A stretch of DNA of 64,000 bases from Hydractinia symbiolongicarpus. Lineage: Eukaryota; Cnidaria; Hydrozoa; Anthoathecata; Hydractiniidae. Shown piece after piece: positions 12,101 through 22,200 of the stretch. The position numbers were made by a program, and so were the translations under genes. The stretch covers positions 5,208,001-5,272,000 of the forward strand of contig NC_079879.1 in the NCBI RefSeq assembly GCF_029227915.1, read 5' to 3'. Positions within the stretch are counted from its first letter, which is position 1. Each line of letters opens with the position of its first letter. The notes beneath the pieces are model-generated. The model made no database searches. It worked only from the letters and a program-made list of their open reading frames with translations, and had not been told where the DNA came from.

Positions 12101-13204
12101 CTGACCTAAAACATGTAATTCTATTCATAAATTTGACAGAAAACAATATGAAAATTTGTATTGCATATATACATAATATAGAAACAGTATTTAACAGCAC
12201 ACAAATAAAGTTACAGTATCAAGTTGGGGTATTAATTAGCTTGGAAAACTACAGAGTAATATGCATTTACCATTTTTAATCTTGTCTGTATCTCAGCAAC
12301 TAATCAGACAAAACAATTAATTTCCTTTAAAAGAACCTAAGAGGATAATACAACAGTAAAAAAGAATGGTTAGAAAGTGTAGAGGCTTAATATAGTTTCT
12401 GTGGCTAAGCTCAGAGGTAGATGGAGAAATTCTTGGAGAAGGTAATAAGAACAGAATTGGTGCAGAGGAATCAAAGTTTAGATGAAACAGTCTATAGATC
12501 AGATTGAAAAGTCATTGATTTACCCTGCCTAACTAATGCTGGCATGAAAAAGGGACATTTTCAGTCAAGAATGACTATGATGATGACAATGATGATGATT
12601 GTTGGAATTGACAAAATTGTTAATATCACCTAAAATATTAAAGTCTTTACTTTTGATTAAAAAATTGTTAACCCTTACCTTATTTTTAATAACAAGAGTT
12701 TTTTAAAAATAAATGGGAAAAGAAAAAAGCTCTTTCCTTCCTAGACATTTCTGTGGTTTTTCAAAAGACTAAACAACTTTGATAATGCAAATAACATACT
12801 AATATAATGACATATTAGATAAAAAAAATTCCTAACCCAACAACAGTCAAGGTTACGAATTTCATGGAAACACATACTGTATTTAACAGAGCAACATAAA
12901 AGATGTTGCAAAACAAATGTTGTGGTGAGAAATGGAAGAGATCACTGTTAAGATACAACTACACAGCAATTACAGATTTCATTTAAAACCAAGCTTTAAC
13001 TAATGTTAAGAGTCCTGAGTGTGGATTGTTTGTTGCAACAAGTGTAGTTAATAAGGCACACTTCCTTACCAAATCTGTTGCTTTACAATGAAACGATTTC
13101 TCTCCATTTTGGTTCTTTCTGGACTTTGGAAGAATATTACTAGCTTCTTTATTTTTTAATTTAGCAGCTTTGACACAAGCCTTGAACAACTTTGTTATTT
13201 CCAT
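6128..13204 (-). CDS. STX18: Syntaxin-18 (ER Qa-SNARE)
   Basis: Eleven coding exons read on the minus strand: 13070-13204, 12038-12105, 8680-8795, 8192-8269, 7946-8012, 7678-7778, 6798-6916, 6653-6711, 6464-6533, 6300-6380, 6128-6223. Phases agree throughout and sum to 329 aa plus stop, close to the usual syntaxin-18 length. The N-terminus ([19 protein letters not shown]) and the helices with [20 protein letters not shown] and [12 protein letters not shown] match the N-terminal domain. The SNARE helix contains [16 protein letters not shown] and [18 protein letters not shown]. The protein ends in a tail anchor, [20 protein letters not shown] then WYNV. Syntaxin-18 is known to act in Golgi-to-ER retrograde fusion with the Dsl1/NRZ tether. 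Introns 1 and 2 carry transposon remnants. The exon at 6653 uses an unusual AAG acceptor. Confidence 0.95.
9353..9533 (+). promoter_or_regulatory. Cluster of four TGACGT (CRE/ATF-like) sites upstream of the transposon gene
   Basis: Perfect palindromes TGACGTCA lie at 9353-9360 and 9512-9519. Each is followed about 6 bp later by a second TGACGT (9367-9374 and 9526-9533). The pairs sit in a diverged duplication of roughly 160 bp that starts near CCATGGTTCACAGCCCTC and CTATGGCCCGCAACCCTC. They lie 180-360 bp before the first ATG of the element's gene, so a promoter role is inferred. Confidence 0.4.
9711..11210 (+). pseudogene. Decayed transposon-borne gene with OTU-like cysteine box
   Basis: Exon 1 (9711-9940) starts at ATG with [13 protein letters not shown] and ends in a clean donor (AAG|GTGAGA). 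Exon 2 starts at 10659 after TATTTTTAG and keeps phase, giving GIIALR joined to [14 protein letters not shown]. The GDCLYSSAS stretch resembles the catalytic cysteine box of OTU proteases. A duplicated GTATAG near 10702 then shifts the frame and introduces stops. The other frame continues with [20 protein letters not shown], later [16 protein letters not shown] and [16 protein letters not shown] conserved family is evident, of the OTU/vertnin-like type seen in transposon-linked animal genes, but the name is tentative. The frame loss marks it as dead or nearly so. Confidence 0.55.
10092..10457. mobile_element. MITE nested in the intron of the transposon gene
   Basis: A 366-bp non-coding segment with inverted ends: AATACACCTTTACGATAATTC on the left and its imperfect inverse GAATTATCATAAAGGTGTATT on the right. 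Internal words such as GGAGAAAACACG recur. No clear target duplication is seen. It lies wholly inside the intron between the two exons of the element's gene, so it is a later insertion. Confidence 0.5.
12364..12602 (+). mobile_element. Degenerate LINE 3' end with (ATG)n tail
   Basis: Several frames together give fragments matching, in order, the C-terminus of the LINE at 40946-41362: an RGRWRNSW segment, then [19 protein letters not shown], followed by a short spacer and ATGATGATGACAATGATGATG. The other copy shows RGRPRKTW, RIDLIQRKFSLDLTQSRSD and an (ATG)n tail on the same side. Both copies therefore end at the same point of the element. Heavily mutated; not functional. Confidence 0.55.
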
Positions 13205-14384
13205 TTTAAAGTAAACAGTTTTAAATTGATAATCTAAAAAAACTTTAAAAGTATATTATTTAAAGTTTTACATCTAGTATATAAAATAAAATAGTAATAA
13301 AATAACACAATATTTAGTTAGGCAATATATTCTCTTTCAATGCAAATTTTTGAAACCACACTTTAGTGAGTCCCTTTTCAGTCTATTTTTGTCACACAAC
13401 CACAAGGTATCATATTACAACACTTATGAATATAGCTATGTCAATCAGAAGTTATCCATCTAAACTTGATAATAGTTTAAAGCCTCAACAACTGTTTCGT
13501 AGAAAGAAGTTAGCTGAAAAGACCTCTCTTTAGCGCAAGCTCCCGCATCTTTCTGCCTGTAACGCAGTTGTTGTTGGAGCCAGGAAAATGTAAAAATTTA
13601 AAAACGTCTAGCTATATGCACAAAAAATATTTACAGTTGGATTGGACGTAGAGTATTTTTATTGAGTATATATAGTTTAATTTTGACCTTTGGTTCTAAA
13701 TAAGAGTTAAACTGGCTGAAAAATATGAATAAAGAAAACTATAACCCGAAAGATGAATCGAACAAAACACACAGACACATTGCATTTAAGTCTACCATAT
13801 TTTATGATTTTAAAATGTTTACATATATTTTGGGTCCTGTGATCCCGGCGCTCCTACGCTACGGTTTTATGTTTTGGTACAACTTTCTACAAAATAAGGA
13901 CGGAGTGCTATTTTCCTATTATTTGCCGCATTTTCATTTTGTATTTATAGTGTAATCCAAATATAGTACACGCCATTCACACATAGGATTTTCTCTTCGT
14001 CCGACACAACAGCTAGGTACGGATTCTTTTTTAAATTTTACTGAAAAGAAGCATATCATTCATGAGTAGGAGCACTGTTGCTGAAAATATGTAGTGTTGA
14101 AGACCTTGCTACATAAATTTGACTTTCGGTTTGTTTTGTGGCTATTTTCTTAGCTCACTTCTCTTCCAATCCAATTTAAAAGCACTTTCTCTTCTATAAT
14201 TTTTTGCACTGAACACTTCTCTGAATGTATAACTTTTGTCTGCACTCCCATGGTCTGTATATATTTTTCAGTTTCCTTGAAAAGTAACACTTGCTTATTT
14301 TACCAACAGATTTATTTGTGTAACAGGCTCCTGTGCATCTAGCTACATGTATAAAATAATGTCACAAATTAATAGATGAAATCC

Positions 14385-14650
14385 GTTATTTACATTTTCA
14401 GTGGTAAGGTTTTTCGGCTTTGGTATTTGTGTGGCAGGAAAAAAGATCGGGTGCTAGGTGAAACAATGTAATTATCAGTCCATTTCTTTATGCGAAGGCA
14501 AATCCAAATATATAAATCATATCTCAATGGTGTTTTCCGTGAGAAGAAATCCACAGGAAAAGACCTCTATTCACCAAATCCTAGCATCTTTTTTCCTGCC
14601 TCACAAATGCCAGATCCAAAGAGCTTACCGCTGAAAAGTAAACAAATAAC
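14385..14650. repeat. Large imperfect palindrome (foldback mini-element)
   Basis: The left arm contains GTTATTTAC, TTTTCAGTGGTAAG, TTTGTGTGGCAGGAAAAAAG and GGTGCTAGGTGAA. The right arm contains these in inverse order and orientation: TTCACCAAATCCTAGC, CTTTTTTCCTGCCTCACAAA, CTTACCGCTGAAAA and GTAAACAAATAAC. Arms of about 90 bp flank a loop of about 85 bp. This is the structure of a foldback-type MITE. It is non-coding. Confidence 0.7.
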
Positions 14651-14895
14651 ACCACACTGAAATCCATCTATTTAGCTTATGGCCTAACAACACGTCTTTT
14701 TAAGATGATAAATACTTTAGGGAAGTAGTAAATTTGTTCTGACACTGAATTTTCGTTTATGAACCGACCCTGCAAAATACAAATAATGTCGGAGAAACCT
14801 AATGGGGAAGAGGGTGCGAAAGTGATTTCCCAAACGAGATATTAAGTACGACTGACGAACTTCAATACACTGAATCATTGTGCCATGTTTTTCCT

Positions 14896-14965
14896 GCGCG
14901 CGCAGAAATGGAGGTAATGTGTCTGCTTGGTTTGTTTACGATTTTACCTCCATTTCTGCTCGCGC
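14896..14965. repeat. Inverted repeat, 22-bp stem with 26-bp loop
   Basis: Left arm GCGCGCGCAGAAATGGAGGTAA (described in parts: GCGCGCGC then AGAAATGGAGGTAA) and right arm TTACCTCCATTTCT then GCTCGCGC. One mismatch over 22 bp. The arms are GC-rich in an AT-rich setting. Confidence 0.75.
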
Positions 14966-15204
14966 ATCGAGCATTACGTAATCAATTAGATGCGCATGCA
15001 AGTAAATATCGGGACTGTGATTCCATGTATTACGGCAAAACTTGCATGTTTCCATAAATTTTGATGCTGAATTCAAATAGGAAACCTAACTTTAATTTTT
15101 AGCATTTTAAATTGTTTCTTATACAAATATAAAAAGGTTGTTTAACATTTAGAGCGCACAATGTGAGCGGATTTTGAAATTTTAATTCTAGCGCATTACT
15201 TTTT

Positions 15205-15395
15205 TAACATTTTTTAAAACGCGATCTAAAAAAGCATTTCTATCGCTGCTTTTCATTCTTAAACTTTTAAAATGCGATATAAAAAACTTCTCTATTGACG
15301 TATTCCGTTCTTAGATTTTTAAAATGCGATCTAATGAAGCTTTTCTATCGCCGTTCTTAGTTCTTAAATTTTTAAATTGTGATCTAAAAATGAAA
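15205..15395. repeat. Four-copy tandem repeat, unit about 53 bp
   Basis: The word GCGAT (GTGAT in the last copy) recurs at 15221, 15274, 15326 and 15379, that is every 52-53 bp. Each copy carries TTTTTAAAATGCGATCTAAA followed by a CTATCG-type segment and TTCTTAG. Units are diverged from each other. No coding potential. Confidence 0.7.
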
Positions 15396-18096
15396 GATTA
15401 ACGCTAGCTGTATACCCTAGATTGTTATGCATAACTTAAAAAAATATAACACAAAGGAAGTATAATTACATTTAAACATCCGAAATCATTGTCAAATACA
15501 CCCGTGTTTTTAAAATAGTTCTATTATAAGAAAGTGTTAATGGCCTCGATAGCTTCAAGAATGATATCGAGACAGATGCATTGCAAAGCCCTCTCGATAC
15601 AATTTGAAAGTAAAAAAACTTCTATCGCGGATCGAGAATACCGTCGTGATACATGAAGCGTGATGTTAAACAACATTTTTCCAGTACTGTACAATAGGAA
15701 CCCAGCCGTAACTTGATATTGTCCATTCATACCTTATTTTAGCTAGCCGTACCTGGCTTAATTTTGTTTTTCTTGATCTTTTTTAAGAATTATAAATTGT
15801 TTCTTCCTTAATAGAACCCAGTCATATCTTAATTTTGGTTAATTGTACCTTATTTTACCTGACTGTTTTTAAAATCTTACAATGTTCTGCTGTACCCTAT
15901 TTTAACTGTCTGTATTAAAAGTGGACCTGGGGTTGCTTTAGTTTTATAAACTCGTCACAGCAAATAAACGAAAGGTTTGTACTAATGTCTATAGATATGA
16001 AAACAAGACAACATGCCCTGGGAACGAGGTAGGAATCTGACAACTTACACAGCAATCCAAGTAACAATCATTTCAAATTTTTAAAAGTTCAACTTCGCAC
16101 AATCTTATTTCAGTGCAGAAAAATGTTTTTAACTGTCACTTCTGAACTATAAATCATGTTTATTCGAAAAAGAATAGAAAAATGCACGCTTGAACAAACA
16201 CAAAAACATGGGTTGGATTAATTCAGTGAAAACCCTAAACGATCATGTTTGCTTTATGCAGGCATACGTCAGTTTGTTTACATTTTTCTCACATCAGCTG
16301 AACTAGACTATTCTGTATTAGTTCAACATTACCTACGATATAAAAAAGTGTTTTTGTTGTGGAAGCCCCCCTTTAATTTTGCTAGTTGTACAACTATTAA
16401 CAGTATCTTATCTAATATTGTCCAGAGCGTAATAATGTTCAATCTCACTGTACTAATGTTTGGTTGACCTTTTTCATACATTGATAGACATATTTAAAAA
16501 CTCCATGTTATATTAAAAACTTTTCTTTTAAATTATAATACATATAAGATATATAATCATTGGTGTATCATTATTGTGGATCTCCTGTGGTTGCTGTTGC
16601 TTGTTGATGGATTGCCTCATTTGGCGTCATTATTATCAGCATAAATAATCATCTAAAAGCACAAATCTGAATTTTTTTGCCTAAGTGAAGGGAAATTTTG
16701 TATAGGATAATCTATTATTTTGGCAATAAAAGGCACTAATAGATAAATAATTTAAGTATACTAAAATTTATTCTATGTTCAGAACTTCAAATTATGAATC
16801 ACATCATATTCTCATGAAAAGGGTGTCTGCTTAGATAATATCCACATGGGTTTTTTTTTAGGGTTTGAAAATGAAAATTTTTATTTTTAATTATGAAAAA
16901 GATTAAAAATAGGGAAGGCTGGATAGCTCTGCTTTAGACTGTACTACATTAGGTATTTCTTTCCCACCTATTTTCATGGGTGTGATCCTGGACCGGGATT
17001 TGTCCTGGATGCTGGATAAGGTAAGGTGAGCTGACTAAAAAAGCAGTTCTACTTAAAGAATAACAACATTAATAACTTTTGACAACTATTATGTCCAAGT
17101 TAATACAAAAAATAGCAACAAGCAAGTTTTTATGGGAGAGCAGCTAGTACCACCAATTGTTTCAGAGCATTTCATTGATGTCATATTTTTTAATTAGCAA
17201 AGCTCTTATAGGCTTTGAAGCTTACCACCCACTAATCAACAAGGTGGAAAGAGCTTGGGAATTGTTTTACTGTTTTACAAAATCATCATTGGTTCTTAAG
17301 ATTTTGAACTTCTACTAAATTTTGAATGACATCATGAAGGTTTTCCAAAGAGTGTTGACTTTAATAAGGCATGTATAGGATTTATCTCTTTAGTCTTTAA
17401 ATTTAACATTTAAGCTTATTTACAGAAATGTTAACCCTTTTTTTATTTTTGCGAAGAGATCTGTCAGACCTTCAGCTTTTGGGTGTTTTTCACCTCTTCC
17501 GTAAATTGGTTGTTGTGTGTGTGACTACTCAAGTACTAGAACTAGTTTTATTTTTCAAAAGATTGGCAAGGACTAAATTTCAGATGTATCCTTAAAGAAG
17601 TAGTGTTAAGTTTTTGTAATCTGTTCTATTTATATGCCTTAAGGGAATTTGTTCTCACAAGAGCTTATTTATGACCAAAATTTTTGGTCCTAATATTCTG
17701 CAAAAAAAAGATTTTATGACATTTTGTTTCTCAATTTATATCCTTTTTTAATTGTTGCGTTTTTATTTTTTACTGACGTCATTTTTTGATTATATATGTG
17801 ATGCCATAGTTTTTTAATTACAACCTAAGAGAAAGGGTGGACATTTCTGGTCAAATGGGAGTTTAGATTGATCGAAATTTGTTGCAAACATTCACTTTTC
17901 TCTGTTTAAATGAGGGATGAAAATCCCAGGGCTAAAAGTGTCGATATTTAGATGTATGATTATCATTGTTTCTTAACTTCCAAGCTCTTTCATACAAAAG
18001 CGATTTCTTTTAAGTGGTTGGTAAGCTTCAAGAAAAAATATTTGTTTATTTTTTGCTGAATTAATTATTTATTTTTCTAGGTGTTTTATCTGCAAT

Positions 18097-18558
18097 ATGT
18101 CCAAATTAGCAAAATGTGTCTTGGAAGGTGAGGTGAAAGGTACCATTACCTTTGAACAAACAGGTGATGGACCAACCACTGTCAATGGAACAATAACTGG
18201 CCTAGCTCCTGGGAAGCATGGTTTTCACGTACATGAATTTGGTGATTATTCCACTGGATGTGGAAGTACAGGAGGACATTTCAATCCAGCTGGTAAAGAA
18301 CATGGTGCACCTGGAGATGAAAACAGACATTCAGGTGATCTTGGCAATATTGAGGCTGGCTCAGATGGTGTAGCCATTGTAAACATCACAGATAACCAGA
18401 TACCACTGCATGGAATAAACAGTATCATTGGACGTGCTATTGTTGTTCACAAAGATGAAGATGATCTAGGTAAAGGAGGCCATTCTGACAGTTTAACAAC
18501 TGGTCATGCTGGTGCTCGTTTATCCTGTGGCGTTATTGGTTTGGCGAAACCACAGTGA
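18097..18558 (+). CDS. SOD1: Cu/Zn superoxide dismutase, cytosolic type
   Basis: A complete 153-aa ORF on one exon. It converts superoxide to O2 and H2O2. The copper and zinc ligands are visible: GFHVHEFGD (two His), GGHFNP (His), EHGAP and [10 protein letters not shown] (His, His, Asp), and [15 protein letters not shown] with the active-site Arg. The disulfide cysteines are in STGCGSTG and RLSCGV. The electrostatic loop [13 protein letters not shown] is present. No signal peptide, so the cytosolic form is likely. The usual length of the family is about 153 aa. The ATG follows a splice acceptor (TTTTTCTAG at 18080) by 16 bp, so a 5' UTR intron is expected. The CDS itself has no intron, unlike its neighbours. 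Confidence 0.97.
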   Translation: MSKLAKCVLEGEVKGTITFEQTGDGPTTVNGTITGLAPGKHGFHVHEFGDYSTGCGSTGGHFNPAGKEHGAPGDENRHSGDLGNIEAGSDGVAIVNITDNQIPLHGINSIIGRAIVVHKDEDDLGKGGHSDSLTTGHAGARLSCGVIGLAKPQ

Positions 18559-19255
18559 GACATTTACACATTGGCTGTGAAATCAATTTTCTTCAGTTGT
18601 GTTCTTAGAAACTTAAAAAAATTATTGTATAGTTCTTCATTTTTCTCTTACTGATCTTATTATTAGGATTTGTGCTTACTTTACTTGCTTTAATCCAAGC
18701 TGTAACTATGACTTTACAAGGTTTTCATCAACCAAGAGTTTTTTATTCTTATATTTTGTAAACCATATGTTTATGAATAATAACTCATAATAATTCTTGT
18801 TAGAACAACTGATGCATCTTTTTTTCTTATGTGAGACAGTCAAACCATAGTGTGTGTGTTGCAATTAAAAAGTTTGGTTTTGCATACCTAGCAAATCAGC
18901 ACCCCCAATTTTGTAAACTGAAGTTGTTAACTAAGAACTCCTTTCATTAAAACCCTCCTAAGTAACCCTCCAAAAGGCACTTGTTTAAGTCTTGTTTGTG
19001 TTTGTTTTTTACTTAAAAAGGTATTTTTTGATTTTATGCCTGGAAATTAAGAATCCTCGATCAAGCATTAATGATATTATTTGTTAGCAAAAAGCTCAAC
19101 ATATAAGTTTACCTGATATTTGATAGCTTTCATCGAGTTTCTGTTCTGTTTAATTTGTGAGTAACATTCTGTTTCATTAACAACAATAATTAGAAATATA
19201 AATAACTAGTAACATGGAATGACGCTGTTGAATGGATCATGTTGAATAAATCCAG
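18559..19255 (+). other. SOD 3' UTR and flank
   Basis: AT-rich sequence after the SOD stop, with possible poly(A) signal variants (AATTAAA near 18863). No ORF of note. The first recognised LDB exon starts at 19256 after TCCAG. I looked here for an LDB start exon and found no convincing one. Confidence 0.45.
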
Positions 19256-22200
19256 TTGTGCTTAGTGATGCAAAGAATAGGCAACATGCCAACAGCACTA
19301 CAAAACCACAGGTCAGTGTTTTTTTACACACTTTTAAACAATCAACCCTGGTCGGCTTGTGTTACAATAGTTGTTTGTTGTTTAGAAGATCCAACCCATA
19401 CTGTTTGCAGCCAGATTACAAGATACATGAGTTTAACAAACGACTACAGCAACACACAGAGGTAAAAGTGTTTGTTTTATCTGATACGAAAAGCATAGTA
19501 CATTCCAGTTTCTCAATTTGTAGCACTACTTGCTATTCTTTTATGTATTTCCGAAAGTAAAATGACAAAAGTTTTAGTAACTGCTAAATGTTTGCATTTT
19601 GCAAGCAAACTTTTGTAAGTGAGCCATAACAAAAACGTATTTTTTATTCATGCATAAAGCTCTAATCTTATATGATATACCATCAGTTCAAGCATAGTCA
19701 TAAGAAAAAAAGATAGTCTAGAGGTAAGGACCTCCGACATTGTTTACGCAAGGTATCCTTAACTTGGGTAGGATGACCCTCCGAAACTGCACGAAAGTTA
19801 AACATGGCGGCTTCAGCACAGGAAGAGTACTTAGCTGGTGACGACCTTGATGACTTGTTTAGTTAATTGATGCTGGTTTTCTTGATGATGATGCAATTTT
19901 TAATGCAGATTTGAACGCTGTAGTTTCTGAAGTAATAGATAGCGACAAAAATAAAGCTGTTTATCGTTGTCAACATTGCGAAATAATTTGTTAATCACAA
20001 CCTGGTCATTGTAATGTTAAACATACATCAGTAACTATCACAACAAATTCTTGTGACTCTAGTTCTTCATACCACAGCTGTCAAAGGAAGAACAATGTTT
20101 GAAGAAATTTCACCCCTTAACTTTAAAATTAATTGTAAATAAATGTGCTGATTCATGCTTTAAAGATTTGTGTTTGTCTGAAAGAAAATTTTTTATTTTC
20201 AACTGATGATGCTATTGAACTATGGAACAAGTTCAGACCAATGATTGAAAAATATTCTGGGGATGCTGAAGATTTTTACATGTATTTTTATGGCATGTTG
20301 TAGGAAAATATCCTACCATCAAAATTTGAAGAAACACGATTTAGCAGTTTTTTACTTGTAGAAGCGGCAAATCATATGTTGACCCATTTATCAGGCATTG
20401 GTAAAGATACACCCAAAGACCTACAGGTGGCAGAAATTTCAGAAAAAGAGCTCAAAAGTTTAGATTATCTTGGTGGATATATTCTTCACAAACTACATTC
20501 TAGGTTTCGATTTTCAAAGGCTACTTTAACAAATCGCACACAATTTATTGCACTGCTGCAAGCATGTAAGGTTGATAACAATGATTCTCAGACATATATT
20601 AATATTCATGATCGTGGAGGTTTGTAGAGGGTAAACAAAAAAAATGCAAGCAGTTTTCGTTAAATGTGAACAAATATTTCGGTTATCAACTATATATTAA
20701 TTTCCAAACCAAATTGGTATGTCACAACATAGTCCACAAGATGCTAAAAAACCCTTCAAGTGGAGCCACAAGTTGATGAAGAAGTTAGTTTAAACTTGTT
20801 GGAGCATATGTTTACATTGCTACTAAAGTTTGCACCTTTTCATATGCTAAAGATATTCGTGAAAAACACAAGGCTGCTAAACAGAATTCAAAAAAACGTG
20901 CTTTGAGAGTTGAACTAAAGAACTAGAAGAAAACAGCTAATACTAAAGAACTGCTAGAGCTAATACAAAAGTCCTGGATTAAAGAAACTGTCAAAAAAGC
21001 TATATAACTTATGTTTTATTCTATATTTTTCTATATGCCTGATATATTTCTTTACATTGTTTATTTAAACTTTATTATTATTAAGAAATCAATGGCAAAT
21101 TCTTGCTTAACCTGTCTTAGAGCGCCAAAATTAGGAACGACAGTTATTCACAGGTTTTGTCGATAACGCCAAATGTTGTCAGTGAGCAATACAAAACTAT
21201 GAAATCACTGATTGCAAGTTTTTTTCCAAATATTTTTCAATTTGTAGAGTTGCAAAAAGTTCTAGGTGAAGTAAATACAATGTGTAGCTACAAAATTTTG
21301 TTTTCTGCTAGAACCCTCCAGTCCCCAGTATAAAGGGGGCTGAAGAATGTGACCAAAAATATTGATAGCCAATGTAATGTTTTTTTTATAAAAATAGCCG
21401 GTTTGACATTTTTAATCCATGTCCGAGATGTAGCATCTATTGAGAGTTTTTCTTTCTTTTTGGCAATGGACTATCATCAATAAGGTTAAATTTGCTACTA
21501 CCTGAGGCACAAACATTTCCAGCAATTGGTTGTACAGAAAATTGGCTTTTGATTGTGTTATCATTATAGCCTACATCTCTCACTGATGGGTTGTCACGGC
21601 GTGATCCAATAGTATGTTGTCTGCCAAAATAATTTTCTATATCATTCTGGCAAAATCTTTCTGACAAAATATGGCATACGCCATGTTCAAGTAAGAATTT
21701 ACAGACTTCTTTAAAGGAATGTACAGTTATTTGTAATCCTTCATAAGTCTGCCAAGAGATGAACATATTCAATCTTGCTTGTGCAGTATAAGGATGATCA
21801 TTGCGTTCTTTAATCGATTCCTTCCATAATTGGAAATAAGAGAGAAAATCGTCCAACAAGGTGAAACGGGTGTCATCGATGGATTCATATGGTCTTGAAA
21901 ATGGTTTTCTCTTCAATTCATGGTCAACAGTGCTTTCAACATTAAGGCAGTCAAAAAACCTATCCATCATGATGCAAAATTGTGCAATGCCAGCTGCTTC
22001 AGGTGGACCAAACTCATAAATTACATTTCCAACTGTTTCACTTAGTACTTGTGCAGCCAAACTGACTCTCATTTTAGAATAAGGTGTCAAATTTATGTGA
22101 TCATTCGTCAACTTGTGCACTAACTTTAAGCCACTTTCAAGATCTTCATGATATAACTGAGATATGTGACTCCAAAGTACAAAAAACCCACTGTTCCACA

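Larger units (their letters stand above)
13205..18080. other. Intergenic region between divergent STX18 and SOD genes
   Basis: No supported gene. It holds the STX18 5' flank, a large imperfect palindrome (14385-14650), a short perfect hairpin (14896-14965), a 53-bp tandem repeat (15205-15395) and long AT-rich stretches. The last part must include the SOD promoter and probably a 5' UTR exon, because the SOD coding exon begins right after a splice acceptor at 18080. A TGACGTCA palindrome lies at 17774-17781. Confidence 0.6.
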
